A DNA stretch of 64,000 nucleotides from Adiantum capillus-veneris (GCA_014529385.2 CM043944.1:178284240-178348239); one strand, 5' to 3'. Counted from the stretch's first letter, positions 1-12,195 are shown. Notes: generated from the sequence alone by a model not told the origin. Numbers and translations: made by a program.

Positions 1-1
1 A

Positions 2-2662
2 ACTTACTTTGGTAAGTCCATACGAGTCTTCATTGATGATTTTTGCATTTACAGCTCTAGGGAAGTACATCTGTCCAAGGTTGATGAAGGTTTCACCCGT
101 CTGGCCCAATTGGGTGGGCAATTGAATAAATACAAGTGCCACATAGGTGAGAGCAAGGTCACTCTACTAGGCCATGTTGTGTCTCAAGATGGTATTGAGG
201 CTGACCCTGAAAAGGTAAAGACATTGTTAGCTTTACCTACTCCTTCAAACGTGAAGCAACTAGTCTCCTTCATTCAAAAGGTTTGCTACATGGGACGATT
301 CATACATCTCCTTTCTCAGGCAATCTATCCTTTGCAGAAGCTCACTAAACACACTGCATTGACATGGAGTGAGGAGGGTGAAAGGTGCTTTCAAGAAGTT
401 AAAACCATTGTGAGCTCATTGCCTGTCGTCCTACAACCCACATGGGATGAATTATTCTATGTAAATCCTAGTGTAGGTCCAGAAGCTCTAGGAGCTTTCT
501 TGATGCAAAAAGACCCAAAGACATCTCTTATGAGACCAGTCTACTTCTCTAGTAGAGTGATGACAACTGCTGAAAAGGATTTCAGCGCAACTGAGCAATT
601 GGTGCTAGCTCTTAAGTTTGCAGTGGAGAAGTTTCGGGCTTACTTACTTCCGAGACAATTTGTGGTGATCACAACTGAGGAGGTTTTTCCATATGCCCTA
701 CAACACATGGAATTGTCTCAAAGAATAGCAAAGTGGGTGGTGCAGCTTCAAGAGTTTGACTACACACTACAAGTAGAGGATTCCACCCGTGCTTGTTTGG
801 CAGATGTCCTCACACAAAGGTGTTATGAGAAGGCCAAGAAAGAGGCACCTAGTAAGGTACCCCCTATCCCGGAGCCTGAAGTTCTACTGGGAGCACACAA
901 TGTGTATTTTGATGGGGCTTACAAGAGGACCAAAGACAAGGCATTAGCAGGCATAGTAATATTAGGTCCAGAGAAGGAGAAGATCTTTGCAAAAGGGTTT
1001 CATCTAAAAGAGGTTCATTCTAACAATGAGGCAGAGTACCATGCCCTTGTTTTAGGGTTGCAATGTTATCTTTCTCAGGGCATCACAAAGCTAAATGTTT
1101 TTGGTGACTCCATGTTGATTGTTAAGCAAATGGTTGGTGTATGGGCCTGTAAAAATGACAAATTTTCTGTTAAGATGAGGGAAGCAAAGGCCTTGTTGAA
1201 GGGTTTTAAAGAAGTTCGAGTGCACTTTGTACCTAGAGATCAAAATCGAGAAGTAGATGCCTTAGCAGGTGAAGAAATACAAACTCTCATAGTAGGTGCT
1301 ATCCTTGTGAAAAGTCCTTTATACCAGGGAAAGGAGGAGCTGCATGATTTACTTTACTTTCTTGAGCATTGTGAAGCACCCTCTGGTATGAGTAAAAGTG
1401 AACGTAGGTGGTTGGCAAAAAAGGCTACCAGCTATAGCTTAGTGAATGAGGACTTGTATTGTAGAGGGAAAGATGCTGTCTTAAGGAGAGTTCCTGCATC
1501 CCAAGAGATAAAGGATATTTTGTTTAGTTGTCATGAAGGTGTGTGTGGTGGCCACTTTGCACAAGAGATTACTAGTAGAAAGATTTTACAAGCAGGGTTC
1601 ACGTGGCCAAGCCTCCATCGAGATGTACAACATTGGTGTTGCACATGTGAGGTTTGCCAAAAAGCTGAACCAAGGCGTCTTACCCATGAAAATCAGCATC
1701 CAATCAAAACCTATGGGCCATTTGAAAAATGGGGGATAGATGCAATAGGGCCACTACCTTGCACTCAATCAGGGAAGGAATACATCATTATGGGGGTGGA
1801 GTACATGACCAGATGGGCAGAAGCTCGTCCCACAAAGCGCATCACAGCCAAGGACGTGAGTGATTTCATTTTTGAATGCCTTTGTTGCCGTTTTGGCACA
1901 CCTTTGGAGATTCTCTCGGATAGGGGACCGGGATTTTGAGCTGATTTAGTCGGGCAATTGATGAGCAAGTTAAAAATCAAGCGCAGGCACTCTACACCAT
2001 ACTACCCTCAGTGCAATGGTCTTGTGGAAAAGGTAAATGGTCTTATATATAAAATCATCACTAAGCAAGTGCATTTACATCCTAAGGCATGGGAAAAACA
2101 CCTAGATGCAGCACTTTGGGCCTACAGAACACCCTTTAAAACATCCTTGGGGTATACACCTTTTCACTTGGTTTACGGGCAAGAGGCACTATTGCCTATA
2201 GAAGTGGAGTTAGCGAGCCTCCGAGTTCTAAAATCACATCAAGAGGATAGTCAAGAGAAGCAGGTGGAAGGAAGAATCATCGATTTGGAGAGGTTAGGGC
2301 TAGATCGAGAGTCAGCAGTGAAGTACTATGCAGCCCAGGCAGAGAAGAAACGAAAGAAGCTCAATCGCAACCTTGTCAAGAAAGGTATCAAGGAAGGTTC
2401 TTTAGTGCTCAGATACGACAATCGCTTTGATCGCAGGAAGGATGGTAAGTTCTTGCTTAAGTGGGAAGGCCCTTTTGTAGTGATACAGAGGTTCTCAAAT
2501 GGTAGTTACCAAATAAGTGACCTAGATGGTAAGGTACATCAGACCCCGGTAAATGGTTGGCGATTGAAGGCCTACCAATGTCGTCTTTCACAGCCATATG
2601 CTGGTGAAATCAATGCTAAGGATGGTTCAGAGGAGAGCTCATCATATTCGAGCTCCAACTAA
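2..2662 (+). pseudogene. Ty3/gypsy pol, 3' part (RT, RNase H, integrase), Tat-like
   Basis: Polyprotein part of an LTR retrotransposon, cut by the window start; it is open from base 2, well before the first ATG at 110. In order: end of reverse transcriptase with the active-site FIDD at bases 29-40; the RT connection and a degenerate first RNase H (about 480-830); a second RNase H with D at 911, the NEAEYH glutamate near 1036 and GDS near 1102; integrase with an HHCC zinc finger (about 1533-1660) and a DDE core (D 1739, D 1919, E near 2023); then a C-terminal region without a recognisable chromodomain. Two RNase H segments suggest the Tat lineage. A TGA at 1937-1939, just after the second catalytic Asp, interrupts an otherwise continuous frame, so this copy is dead. 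A polypurine tract and a 3' LTR follow on the same strand. Confidence 0.9.
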
Positions 2663-2983
2663 GGTAACAATCATGTACATAGTCGTTTCAAAAAAAAAAA
2701 AGAGAAGACAAAAAAAAGGAAAAAATGAGAAGAAAAAAAGAAAAAAAGAGAATGCTACCAGTGAAAGTGGATATTGACAATGGATGGGGTATGGCTTTCA
2801 AGGGTCTAGGAGACCAGTTGTTAGTCATGGATGGATACAATTATTCATCAGAAAGGACTAAACAGGGTGCATCAGCCAAGAAAGCAGTAACATGGCAAAT
2901 TCAATTGGTACCAGGTGGGTAAGTATTCAAGAGAACCCTATTGTAGCACAACCTACAGCTAGAGGCATCAAATACCTCTAGCT
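2663..2983 (+). other. 3' untranslated part of the Ty3/gypsy element
   Basis: Between pol and the LTR lies an A/G-rich stretch (about 2688-2752) followed by unremarkable sequence. A 65-codon open frame (2725-2922) has no family I recognise, and its start falls in the A-rich tract, so I do not call it a gene. Confidence 0.5.
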
Positions 2984-2995
2984 TAAGGGAGAGGG
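2984..2995 (+). other. Polypurine tract
   Basis: A run reading AAGGGAGAGGG lies directly before the LTR start TGATGC. This is the expected position of the plus-strand DNA primer of an LTR retrotransposon. Confidence 0.7.
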
Positions 2996-3282
2996 CTATA
3001 TGATGCATGGTTTTTAGGACCCCTTCTGAAGATGCAATAAAGGCACAGTCAGTTGTTGGGGAGATGAGGATACTCTAATCCAAGGGATCTCGAAAGAGAA
3101 GAAAAATCTACTTCACAAGCACCAAAGAGTAAAACGTGCCATGGACAGAAGATACGTGGGAACGAGCTCTTATGCATGCCTACAACCTATATCTTACAGA
3201 ATAGCCCATTCTAGGTGTGAATTTCTAGTGAAATTTACACGAGGATGTTCGTGTGGACTCACAGCACAACATACTCCGTTTT

Positions 3283-3420
3283 CACTTTTTTACCGACAGT
3301 AAATTTTTTTACCACAGTAAATATTTTTTACCTACAGTAAATATTTTTCACCTACATGGTAAATACAAATCACTTTCTACCTACAGTAACTTTTTTTACC
3401 CATGGTAAATATTTTTTAGT
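3283..3420 (+). repeat. Short tandem units in U3
   Basis: About six diverged units of roughly 20-24 bp, each built from a T-run, ACCTACAG or ACCCATGG, and GTAAAT. TTTACC and GTAAA make each unit partly self-complementary. They lie about 500 bp upstream of the TATA box, where LTR enhancers are often repeated. Confidence 0.7.
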
Positions 3421-3923
3421 GCACCATAAGTATTTGGTAGGTAACAGATCACTGTTACTAGAAGCAGTGATTGGGAATCAACAATGCAGTTACAGGAGGA
3501 GAAAAGGGGAAAATCTTATGGTAAAGGTGAGTCAACAGGGATAAAGACTTTTGAGTTGAAAAGAGACATGCTATTTTTTTCAAAGAACACATGTCAAAAG
3601 AAGCCATGGTTGAGGATTTTTTGAGAATTTGATATTCAGGAGGACCCAGCTGCCACCTCCCCCCCGCAGGTCCCCCCCTGACATGTGCAGAACCTCCAGT
3701 TTCAACAGCCACCTACCTGCTCTTAAATGCTGGTCAAGGCCTTATCCCCATGTGTCACAATCAGAAAAATTAGCATTTACCCTCCCCTCTCACATCACTC
3801 TAGAGAATATCTTGATGGTGACATATCAGGTGACCTTAATCTGTTGACCACCCTAAGCAAAAAGTAACCCCAATCAGCGGATTTAAGCATGTTTATCCCT
3901 AATCCTAAACCCTCTCAGAAACC

Positions 3924-3930
3924 TATATAA
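3924..3930 (+). promoter_or_regulatory. LTR TATA box
   Basis: TATATAA is followed after about 25-30 bp by a CT-rich stretch with CTCACTC, a plausible start site. A weaker AAATAAGG motif near 4087 sits in a similar context. This would mark the U3/R boundary of the LTR. Confidence 0.6.
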
Positions 3931-4529
3931 GGAGGCCTTCTCTCACTCAAAACCAACACTTCACCCCCTTCACCAAGCAATGAAGCTATGACGACATTGC
4001 TCACAATGAGGAGCTATGGATGGAGCTCTACTCTCTCTCCGTCTCTCTCTCTCCCTCTAGTATGCTACATTACTAGCCCTAAAACCTAAATAAGGAGTCT
4101 TCTCTCATGCTCCATGGCCACCATCCTCGCCATCATTCTCTAAGGTATTGATGTGTTGCTAGTAGGATCATACCTACTTGCTGGGTTGATTGTTTTTGAC
4201 AAGGGATTATGCCATCCTTGGCTTGCTTCTCTATATCCTTGTTATGTATGATCAGATGCCATTGTATTGTTAAGCTGATGTCTTGTGTATATATATGCTA
4301 CATAAGGTCCCTAAGCTTCGTTTCTATGTGTTTTGCCATATGTTTTGATGCCATCATAATGCCAGAAGTCTCACTTGCCTATGTGCACTATGTGTGAGGT
4401 CCGTAAACCTCTTAATTTAGGGTGGTGCCCCCTTTGTTTTGTTCTTTGCTTGTTTGCATGAGGCGTGGTTTGTGGAGTGTGCATGAGTACAGAGGCCACC
4501 CGATTGCACTGCTCTTTTTCCCGCTATCA

Positions 4530-5476
4530 GATAACTAATATAGTGTTGGAAAATATTTTACAAAAGTCTCTAAAAGCCACAAAAGTGGCTAATTTTTTAC
4601 AGGACTAGTGTTAAAGAAAAAATCTAAAAGTCATTTTTGCTACAAACCAATTAGGATGCAGCAATTTGACATGATATATCCTTTAGATTTCCATTCCAAA
4701 ACTGATTCTAATTATTTGATGTAATAGGCATGTATATTTTAGCCAAACAAAAGTTACAGTTTTTGTTTTATATCCTTTAGATTTCCATTCCAAAACTGAT
4801 TCTAATTATTTGATGTAATAGGCATGTATATTTTAGCCAAACAAAAGTTACAGTTTTTGTTTTGGGTAAAGAGAGATGTAGACTTACCACTTTGCTATGA
4901 TACTACATTAAGATAAACAAATTGAACGTGATAAAGATCCATCACTTGGACAAACTAAGTATATCATATGTACATGCTTAAATTGATTGCGACAATCCAC
5001 ACACATGTTAGTAATCAAGTCTTTCAATGGAATGTGAAGTAGATCCACCACTTGGCCATTCTAGACATAGCTTGGCTTAAAATTATCTTGAAATCATTAC
5101 ACTAGGATATGTTAATCACATCAAATGCCACGCCCTTTTCACATCTATAATATTTTTATTCCTCATAACAACTAGATGATAAACTAAAAAAATCATTATA
5201 CATTTTAATTCTTATATAGTGCTAAAAGCATGGCTAACAATCTAGAGTACACATGAGTTAGTCATCTCAAATACTTTTCTTGTTATTAGTAAAAATATTC
5301 TAAAATAATATAGGATTATTATCATATGAGACATTTTCCAAACATTGCGCTCAACAAATCTTACTTTAAAGATGGTTCTTAACCATGTGATAAACTTCCT
5401 GAAGAAACAACACTTTATTAGAGAAGGATGTCCTTCATTATATCTTACTTTTGAGATACAATGTTACTATTATATA
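4530..5476. other. AT-rich region without a gene; holds a tandem duplication
   Basis: No coding frame is supported. The only structure is the perfect 94-bp tandem duplication at 4675-4862. Confidence 0.7.
4675..4862. repeat. Perfect 94-bp tandem duplication
   Basis: Bases 4675-4768 repeat exactly as 4769-4862. I see no difference between the copies, which implies a recent event (or an assembly artefact) just outside the LTR. Confidence 0.9.
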
Positions 5477-5590
5477 AAGAACTTAAAAACATGCTATAGT
5501 AAGAATATAACTTTTCTATAAAAAAATAGTTTGTTAAATCTTTGAGTCCCCTTAAAATAGGGTGCACTCTACATAGCACTTCATTCAACA
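5477..5590. repeat. Dispersed flank repeat shared with the inverted array
   Basis: This stretch reads AAAGAACTTAAAAACATGC, then CTATAGTAAGA, TAGTTTGTTAAA and AGGGTGCACTCTA. The same word order recurs in diverged form at about 9950-10020 and 10660-10785. It lies just downstream of the minus-strand FCP1-like gene. Confidence 0.75.
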
Positions 5591-5710
5591 AAAAAAATTA
5601 AAAATGACCACTAAATTGATTAGCAAAATATTGTACAATGACTTGCAATAGCCAAAAAAATAATTACAAGTCTCCTTTCCATCCACAAAGTTTGATGCAC
5701 TATCATTAAA

Positions 5711-6489
5711 TCAATCCAAACTTTTCCTTCTTGATAAGTACACATTTGTGACATAGTTTGTCTCAGGATCTTCAAACATCTTGACAACTGTGTTGCGCGT
5801 ATAATCCCTTCGTTCTGGAGCATGTAACCACCCTAGCAACCAAGGTATCATGGTTGTCTCCAAGAAGCTTTGAAGTTCTAGCGGTGACTGTCTCCACATT
5901 TTTGGAAAGATAAGGTATGTGCCTTGGATATTCCACATAACTCTATATGGGCTGTCATAAAAAATCAAAGTATTCCCTACATGTAAATCATGAAACATAT
6001 CCCATACCACTGACAAATTCTTATGGTAAACTCTTTTATACCCCAACATAATATTTGGATTTTGGCAATTCTTATTACTCAAGATCATCATAAATTGACT
6101 ATGGTGGCTAGGAAAACATGTTTGAATGATATGTTGAGCTTTTTTAAGGTTGTAACAGCTCCAGATCCAAACCTCAAAGTAGTGAAAGCAAAAGTCTAAA
6201 AAGACATCTACATCAGGGTGTATAGCAAAACAAATTTCGTCTTCTTTTATGAGGCGCATGTGGGCAGTCCATGATGGTATGGCATCGCCATGTTGCATTT
6301 CAATCAACTTAAGTAGTAGGCCTTCAATGTCCAAGATAAGGACTCTTCTTTCTTTTTTGAGCATAAGTGGCATCTGACTAAAGGATGAATAATCTTCTTT
6401 TGAAGGTCCCTCAGAACTACCACTAGATGAGTCCTCATGGCTTGAAGAAGATTTCCATCCCAATAAAGAAATACTTTTTGGTTTTGAGT
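5711..6489 (-). CDS. FCP1-like (NLI-interacting factor) phosphatase domain protein, partial
   Basis: Single open exon of about 259 codons on the minus strand. I start it at 6489 because a splice acceptor CAATGCAG precedes it and the sequence further upstream looks intronic. An acidic, serine-rich linker (about 45 residues) precedes an HAD-type FCP1 homology region. That region contains RRVLILDIEGLL (the DxDGTL motif), FHYFEVWIWSC (family pattern FxVGIWS) and a DSPYRVMWN segment. FCP1-family enzymes are Mg-dependent Ser/Thr phosphatases using two Asp in DxDx(T/V). Here the second Asp is Glu and the Thr/Val is Leu, so activity is doubtful. A second, broken copy lies upstream at 7336-7857, with its intron in the same phase. 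No start codon or 5' exons were found. It may be a host gene fragment or cargo of the surrounding repeats. Confidence 0.65.
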
Positions 6490-6639
6490 CTGCATTGAAA
6501 ACATGGAAAATTAGCCAAAGCTGGATAGTTTCTAGTGTAAATGCACACATAACCAAGAAAGAACATATTTGTATTTAATATAGCCTAGAATAAATAGATT
6601 ACTAATATAGATTACACTTGCATCCAATAAAGAAGATAA

Positions 6640-7345
6640 TGATAAGTTGTACATTTTTGAATAGTTGAAGCCTTGTATGGTTTGCAATCTAGATTGGCCA
6701 CCTCTCCATTCTAGGTTAGTTTTTGGCTAAGATACACAATACACATGAATATAAAAGAACATACAAGAATGCTTTTCTTGGGAAAGAAAGATAGAAAATA
6801 TAGACAAAATGAGTGTGGATTGGATGGGTGGTCAATCTATGTGTACATATGTACATGTAACAACATACGACCATCACTTGATCTAAAATGGACAGGTGGT
6901 CAATTTAGACAACACATGTAACTCTTAAAGAACATGGTTATGCATGTATTTTCTAGAAAAGAGTGCATTCACATATGACCATCACCTAACCTAGAATGGA
7001 CAAGTGGTCAATCTCAAGTGCACAACAAAGTACATCCCACTATAAGCTATAGCGTGGAATGGAGAGATGGCTAAGATACACAATACACATGAATATGAAA
7101 GAACATACAAGCATGATTTTCTTGAGAATGAAAAATAGAAAATATAGGAAAAAATGAGCATGGATTGGACAAGTGGATAATGTATGTATAGATATGCACA
7201 TGTAACAACATAGGACCAACACCTGACCTAGAATGGATGGGTGGTCAATCTAGATAACACATGTGACTATTAAAGAACATGGTTATGCATGTCACTCTAA
7301 GAAAAGAGAACATTTACATATGACCATCACCTGACCTAAAATGTT
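6640..7345 (+). repeat. Core-motif array, forward, ~345-bp higher-order period
   Basis: Repeated cores of the form CTAGAATGGACAGGTGG followed by TCAATCTAGA, separated by 50-120 bp of related spacer. The landmark AAATGAG at 6808 returns at 7153, a period of 345 bp. The array ends abruptly inside the FCP1-like pseudogene near 7345. Confidence 0.85.
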
Positions 7346-7857
7346 GTCTCTACCCTATTTGTCAATGTCCTTACAATTTGGAGAACATTAGCTAGTTTAG
7401 TTGTTGACCAAATTCCCACATTGAATCTTTGCAATAAAAATTGTAGAAACTCAAGACATCTTGGCCTAAGAACAATATATACTCTAGAGTCTAGTTGAAT
7501 AGACTCATGAAGGTTGGATGATTGGGGCAACGTTTCATTAAAACACCATTCAAGTCCAACACAATTGTCAACATGGACTTCTTTGACATTGTTGGGCTTG
7601 AGCTACTGGCATCAACTTGATCATCTTGCACTTGTTTTTCAAGTTGTACTCCATCATCCATTGGAGCAATTTCCACTGGATGAACCAACATAGCATTATT
7701 GCTACCATCTCCCACTTGCTGATCAATTTTGTCTCCTACAATACATTTCAAATAGTTTAAGTGCCTTTCAAGGCTTCCATCAATGTGCATATTAGGGAAT
7801 CCTTACCTAGTGTTTGTGTTGGGAGTGTGGATGTAGAAACCATGTCATGTTCTGTAT
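7336..7857 (-). pseudogene. Second FCP1-like phosphatase copy, truncated and frameshifted
   Basis: Minus-strand remnant with gene-like splicing. A 51-bp exon (7857-7807) lies between acceptor CCTTTAG and donor GTAAGG. An intron of 71 bp (7806-7736, ending TTGTAG) is followed by an exon opening in phase with it. The exon encodes an acidic, serine-rich linker, then TIVLDLNGVL (DxDGTL position, second Asp replaced by Asn). A one-base frameshift follows just after it, and the domain continues in another frame with VYIVLRPRCLEF and FNVGIWSTTK. The sequence then breaks off where the repeat array begins (about 7345). The intron phase and the linker-plus-domain layout match the copy at 5711-6489, so the two are duplicates. 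It is inactive: frameshifted, without the second half of the domain, and without a normal catalytic Asp pair. Confidence 0.7.
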
Positions 7858-8394
7858 CTAAAGGAAACAAAGTAGCAGTATTTCAAAATTAGTCATAAAA
7901 ATTCGAAAAGGTAGAGAATCAAGGCACAAGGTGAAGAAAATACAATATCATTTGAGGGTATCAAGAAAAAAAGATATGAAGGTAGTTCTTGAAACATACA
8001 AAAGCAAGAAAATGTAGTGAAAAAAATATGACATTGAGGATTCACACACTAGAACTGCCACCTTAATTTTTAATCCTAGAATGGATAAGTGTCCAATCTA
8101 GAGTTACCTATGCCTAAGGAAGATCATAAAGAAAATAACCCATCCCAAGGTGGGTGGGTTAAACTTGAACTTACCATGCTTTTATTTTGTAGTGAAATTC
8201 ATGATTATATTAGAATCCAATGGATGTTTTCAAGTGTCAACAAGTTAAACCTAATTACCTTTACCTATTCTACATTGCATGTGGAAAATGTAGAGCACAT
8301 TCTCTAAGAAAATATTATTAGAAAAGTTGACATATTCCAAACTTAGAATGAACTTGTTAATAAATCTAGAATTCAAATGTGCCTAGATTCTGCT
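7858..8394. other. No gene seen; one isolated forward core
   Basis: AT-rich sequence upstream of the FCP1-like remnant. One forward-oriented core lies at about 8075-8103. The orientation of cores flips between here and about 8425. An open frame of 72 codons (8089-8307) has no support. Confidence 0.5.
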
Positions 8395-11300
8395 TTTGGT
8401 GGGATGTACTTTGTTTTGCATATGTACACTTTAGAATGGCCACCTATCCATTCTAGGTCAGATGATTGTCATATGTGAATGTGTCATTTAAAAAAGGAAG
8501 ACTGTGAATGTGTCCTTTAAAAAAAAGACATACATAACAATGTTCTTTAATAATCACTTGTGTTGCCTAGATTGGCCACTTGTCCATTCTAGGTTCAATT
8601 TTTCTAAGAAAGATAAAGGAAAAAGTTTTGTCTTTTTTGCACTAGCTCTAGTGGATAGATTGATGTAAATATGTTTTTGTTGTCATATCTATACTTCAGA
8701 TTGGCTACCTATCCATTCTACCTTATATGATGGACATATGTTTTTACATGTGCAAATGTGCACCTAGATTGACCATTCGTCCATTCTAGGTTCATTTTTT
8801 CTAGATTTTCCATCTTTCTTTCCTAAGAAAATCATGCTTGCATGTTCTTTCATACTCATGTGTATTGTGTATCTTAGCCATCTATCCATTTGAGGTTAGG
8901 TTATGGTGGGATGTAATTTGTTCTGCATATGTACACTCTATCAAAGAATTGTCAGATGATGGTCATATATGAATGTACCCTATTCAAGAAATACATGTGT
9001 TTTTGTACTAGATTAGAAGGATGCTATGATTTCTTGCTTGGACCAATGTCTTCTGACACATGTTCATTTTCTAAGGCACATGTAATTACTCTTTCTTAGT
9101 TTGTGTTCTTTTATTGTTACATGTGCTATCTAGATTGATCACTTGTCCATTTTAGGTTAGGTGATGCTAATGTGGAGATTCCTATGCATACATGCTCTCT
9201 AGATTGACCACATGTACGTTCTAGGTTAGTTTTCCGACTCTGTTTCACTAAAAAAGCATGCTAGTATGTTCTTTCTATGCCCTTTATTTTGATATATCAA
9301 CACATGTTTATATGTTCTTGTTCAGTCAAAAGTACACTCTAGAATGGTCATTTGGCTATTCTAAGTCAGGTGATGTCATATGTGAATGTGAAATTTTCTA
9401 CGAAAGACATGTGTAATTATGTTATTTAATGGTCACATGTATTGTCTAGATTGGTCACCTATCCATTCCAGGTCAAGTGATTGTCATTTGTTGTTACATG
9501 TGTATATGTTCCCCTAGATTGACCACATGTCCATTCCAGGTTCAATTTTTCTAGATTTTCCATCTCTCTTTTCTCAGAAAAGCATGATTATATGTTCTTC
9601 TTTATTCATGTGTATTGTGTATATTAGCCATCTATCTATTCTAGGCTAGGTTGTGGTGGAATTTACTTTGTTCTACATATGTGCACTTCAGATTGGCCAC
9701 CTATCTATTATAGGTCAAAAGTGATGGCTATATGTGAATGTATGTTCTTTAATATTCACATGTGTTTCCTAGATTTTCTATATTTCCATTCTAGGTTAGG
9801 TAATGTTCATAAATGTTACATGTGCATATGTGTTGCATAGATTGGCCACTTGTCCATTCTAGGTCAGGTGATGGTCATATGTTGTTACGTGTGCATATGT
9901 GTTGCCTAGATTGGTCACTTGTCCATTCTAGGTCAAGTGGTGGTCATATATAAAGAACTTAAAACCATGCTATAGTGAGAAGATAACTTGTCTACAAAAA
10001 ACATTAGTTTGTTAAAGCTACATATGACCATCACCTGACCTAGATGAATTACATGAAATTGACCATTACCTGGCTAACTTGTCTACAAAAAACATTAGTT
10101 TGTTAGAGCTACAATTGACCATCACCTGACCTAGATAAATTACATGAAATTGACCATCACCTGGCCTAAATGAACTACATGAAATTGACCACATGCATCT
10201 ATGCCCCTAAATTGACCACCTGTCCATTCCAAGTTCATTTTTTCTAGATTTTCCATTTCTTCTCTAAGAAAAGCATTCTTGTATGTTCTTTTATATTTAT
10301 GTGTATTGTGTGTCTTAGCCATCTATCCATTCTAGGTTAGATTATGGTGGGATGTACTTTGTTTTGCATATGTGTAATTCAGATTCGACACATGTCCATT
10401 CTAGGTCAAGTGATGGTCATATGTGAATGTGTTCTTTTAAAAAAAAAACCACATAACTATGTTCTTTAATAGTCACATGTGTTGCATAGATTGGCCATGT
10501 GTCCATTCTAGATCAACTAATGGTCATATGTTATTACATGTGCATATTGTTTCCTAGATTGTCCACTTGTCCCTTCCAGGTCAAGTGATGGTCTTATGTT
10601 GTTATTATGTGCATATGTGATTCCTAGATTGGCCACGTGTCCATTCTAGGTCACGTGATGGTCATATATAAAGAACTTCAAAACATGCTATAGTAAGATG
10701 ATAACTTTTCTACAAATAATTTAGTTCATCAAAGCTTTGAGGCCCCATTAAATAGGGTGCACTCTATAGAGCACTTTATTCAATATGGTCGACTTGGATC
10801 TAGGTTAGATGATGGTCATATATGAGTGTGCCCATTTTCTGGAAAAATGTATATCCATACTAGATTAGAAGGATACTATGATTTCTTGCTTGAACCAACA
10901 TCTTCGGACACATGTTCGGTTTCTAAACCACATGTAATTGTCCTTTCTTAGTTTGTGTTGTTTTATTGTTACATGTGCTATCTAGATTGGCCACATATCC
11001 ATTCTAGGTTAGGTGATTCTAATATGGTGATTCCTATGCGTACATGCTCTCTAGATTGACCACATGTCCATTCTAGCTTAGTTCTTGCTAGATTGTCCAT
11101 CTCTTTTGATTAAAAAAAGCATTACACTCTAGAATGGCCATTTGACCATTCTTAGTAAAGAAACATGTTTTTTTTTGTAGATTGGTCATCTATCCATTCT
11201 TGATAAGGCTAGTATTGTGGAAATCAAGACATCAAAACACATGTGGTTTTCTCGAGATTGGCCATCTTTCCAGTTTTTATAACATGTTGTTGTCTACATT

Positions 11301-11915
11301 AGTAAAGTGTGGTCACTTGTCCATTCTATGTCAGATGGTGTCATATGTGAATGTGTCCTTTCTATGAAAGACATGTGTAATTATGTTCTTTAATAGTCAC
11401 CACCTATCCATTCTAGGTTAGGTGATGGTCATATGTTGTTACATGTGTATTTGTGCCCCTAGATTGGCCACATGTCCATTCTAGGTTCATTTTTGATATA
11501 TTTCCCATCTCTCTTTCCTAAGAAAAGCATGCTTGTATGCTCTTTTATATTCATTTATATTGTGTATCTTATCCATCTGTTTATTCTAATCTAGGTGATG
11601 GTGGAATGTACTTTGTTCTGCATATGTGCACTTCTGATTGGCCACTTGTCTATTCTAGGTCAAGTGATGGTGATATGTGAATGTGTTCTTTTTTACAAGA
11701 GACACACATAACAATGTTCTTTATTAGTCACATGTGTTACCTAGATTGAACACGTGTCAATTCTAGGCTAGGTAATGATCATATGTTGTTACATTTGAAT
11801 ATGTGTTGCCTAGATTGGTCACTTGTCCATTCTAGGTCAGGTGCAGAGGGTCATGTGTTGTTACGTGTCTGTATGTGCACCTAAATTGACCACTTGCCCA
11901 TTAGAGGTTCATTAC
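8395..11915 (-). repeat. Core-motif array in inverted orientation
   Basis: Same core and spacers as the other arrays but as the reverse complement: TAGATTGGCCAC then TTGTCCATTCTAGG, followed by GTGATGGTCATATG and GTTACATGTGCATATG. Landmarks such as ATTTTCCATC recur at about 8808, 9556 and 10247 (not strictly periodic). It contains two diverged copies of the 5477-5590 flank repeat and a local duplication around 10015-10190. No gene is visible. Confidence 0.85.
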
Positions 11916-12195
11916 AAGTGACCAATCTAAAGTTGATCATGGCACAATCGAACCATCATTCAAATACTTTGACGTATAAAAAATAGAACATCAATTTGTT
12001 CAAAAAGAGAACTTTTTATTTGTCTTTTTCAGTCAACCTAAATATAGACATAATATTTTTAAAGGAATGAAAAAAACTAAATTTAACCAAAAGGATATAT
12101 TGAAGATATTTGAAGCTTTCAAGCCATCTTTATAATAGATATAACAAGTTCAAACTACAAAAGAAACAATGAAATGGATGTGATGGTTTCCAAGT

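Larger units (their letters stand above)
3001..4529 (+). repeat. 3' LTR of the Ty3/gypsy element
   Basis: The segment starts TGATG and ends TATCA, so the two ends form the short TGAT/ATCA inverted repeat typical of LTRs. It follows a polypurine tract and downstream of pol in the same orientation. It holds a U3 with short tandem units (3283-3420), a TATA box (3924) and a CT-rich leader (about 4021-4060). Its 5' partner lies outside the window, so LTR identity and the target duplication cannot be checked here. Confidence 0.75.
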
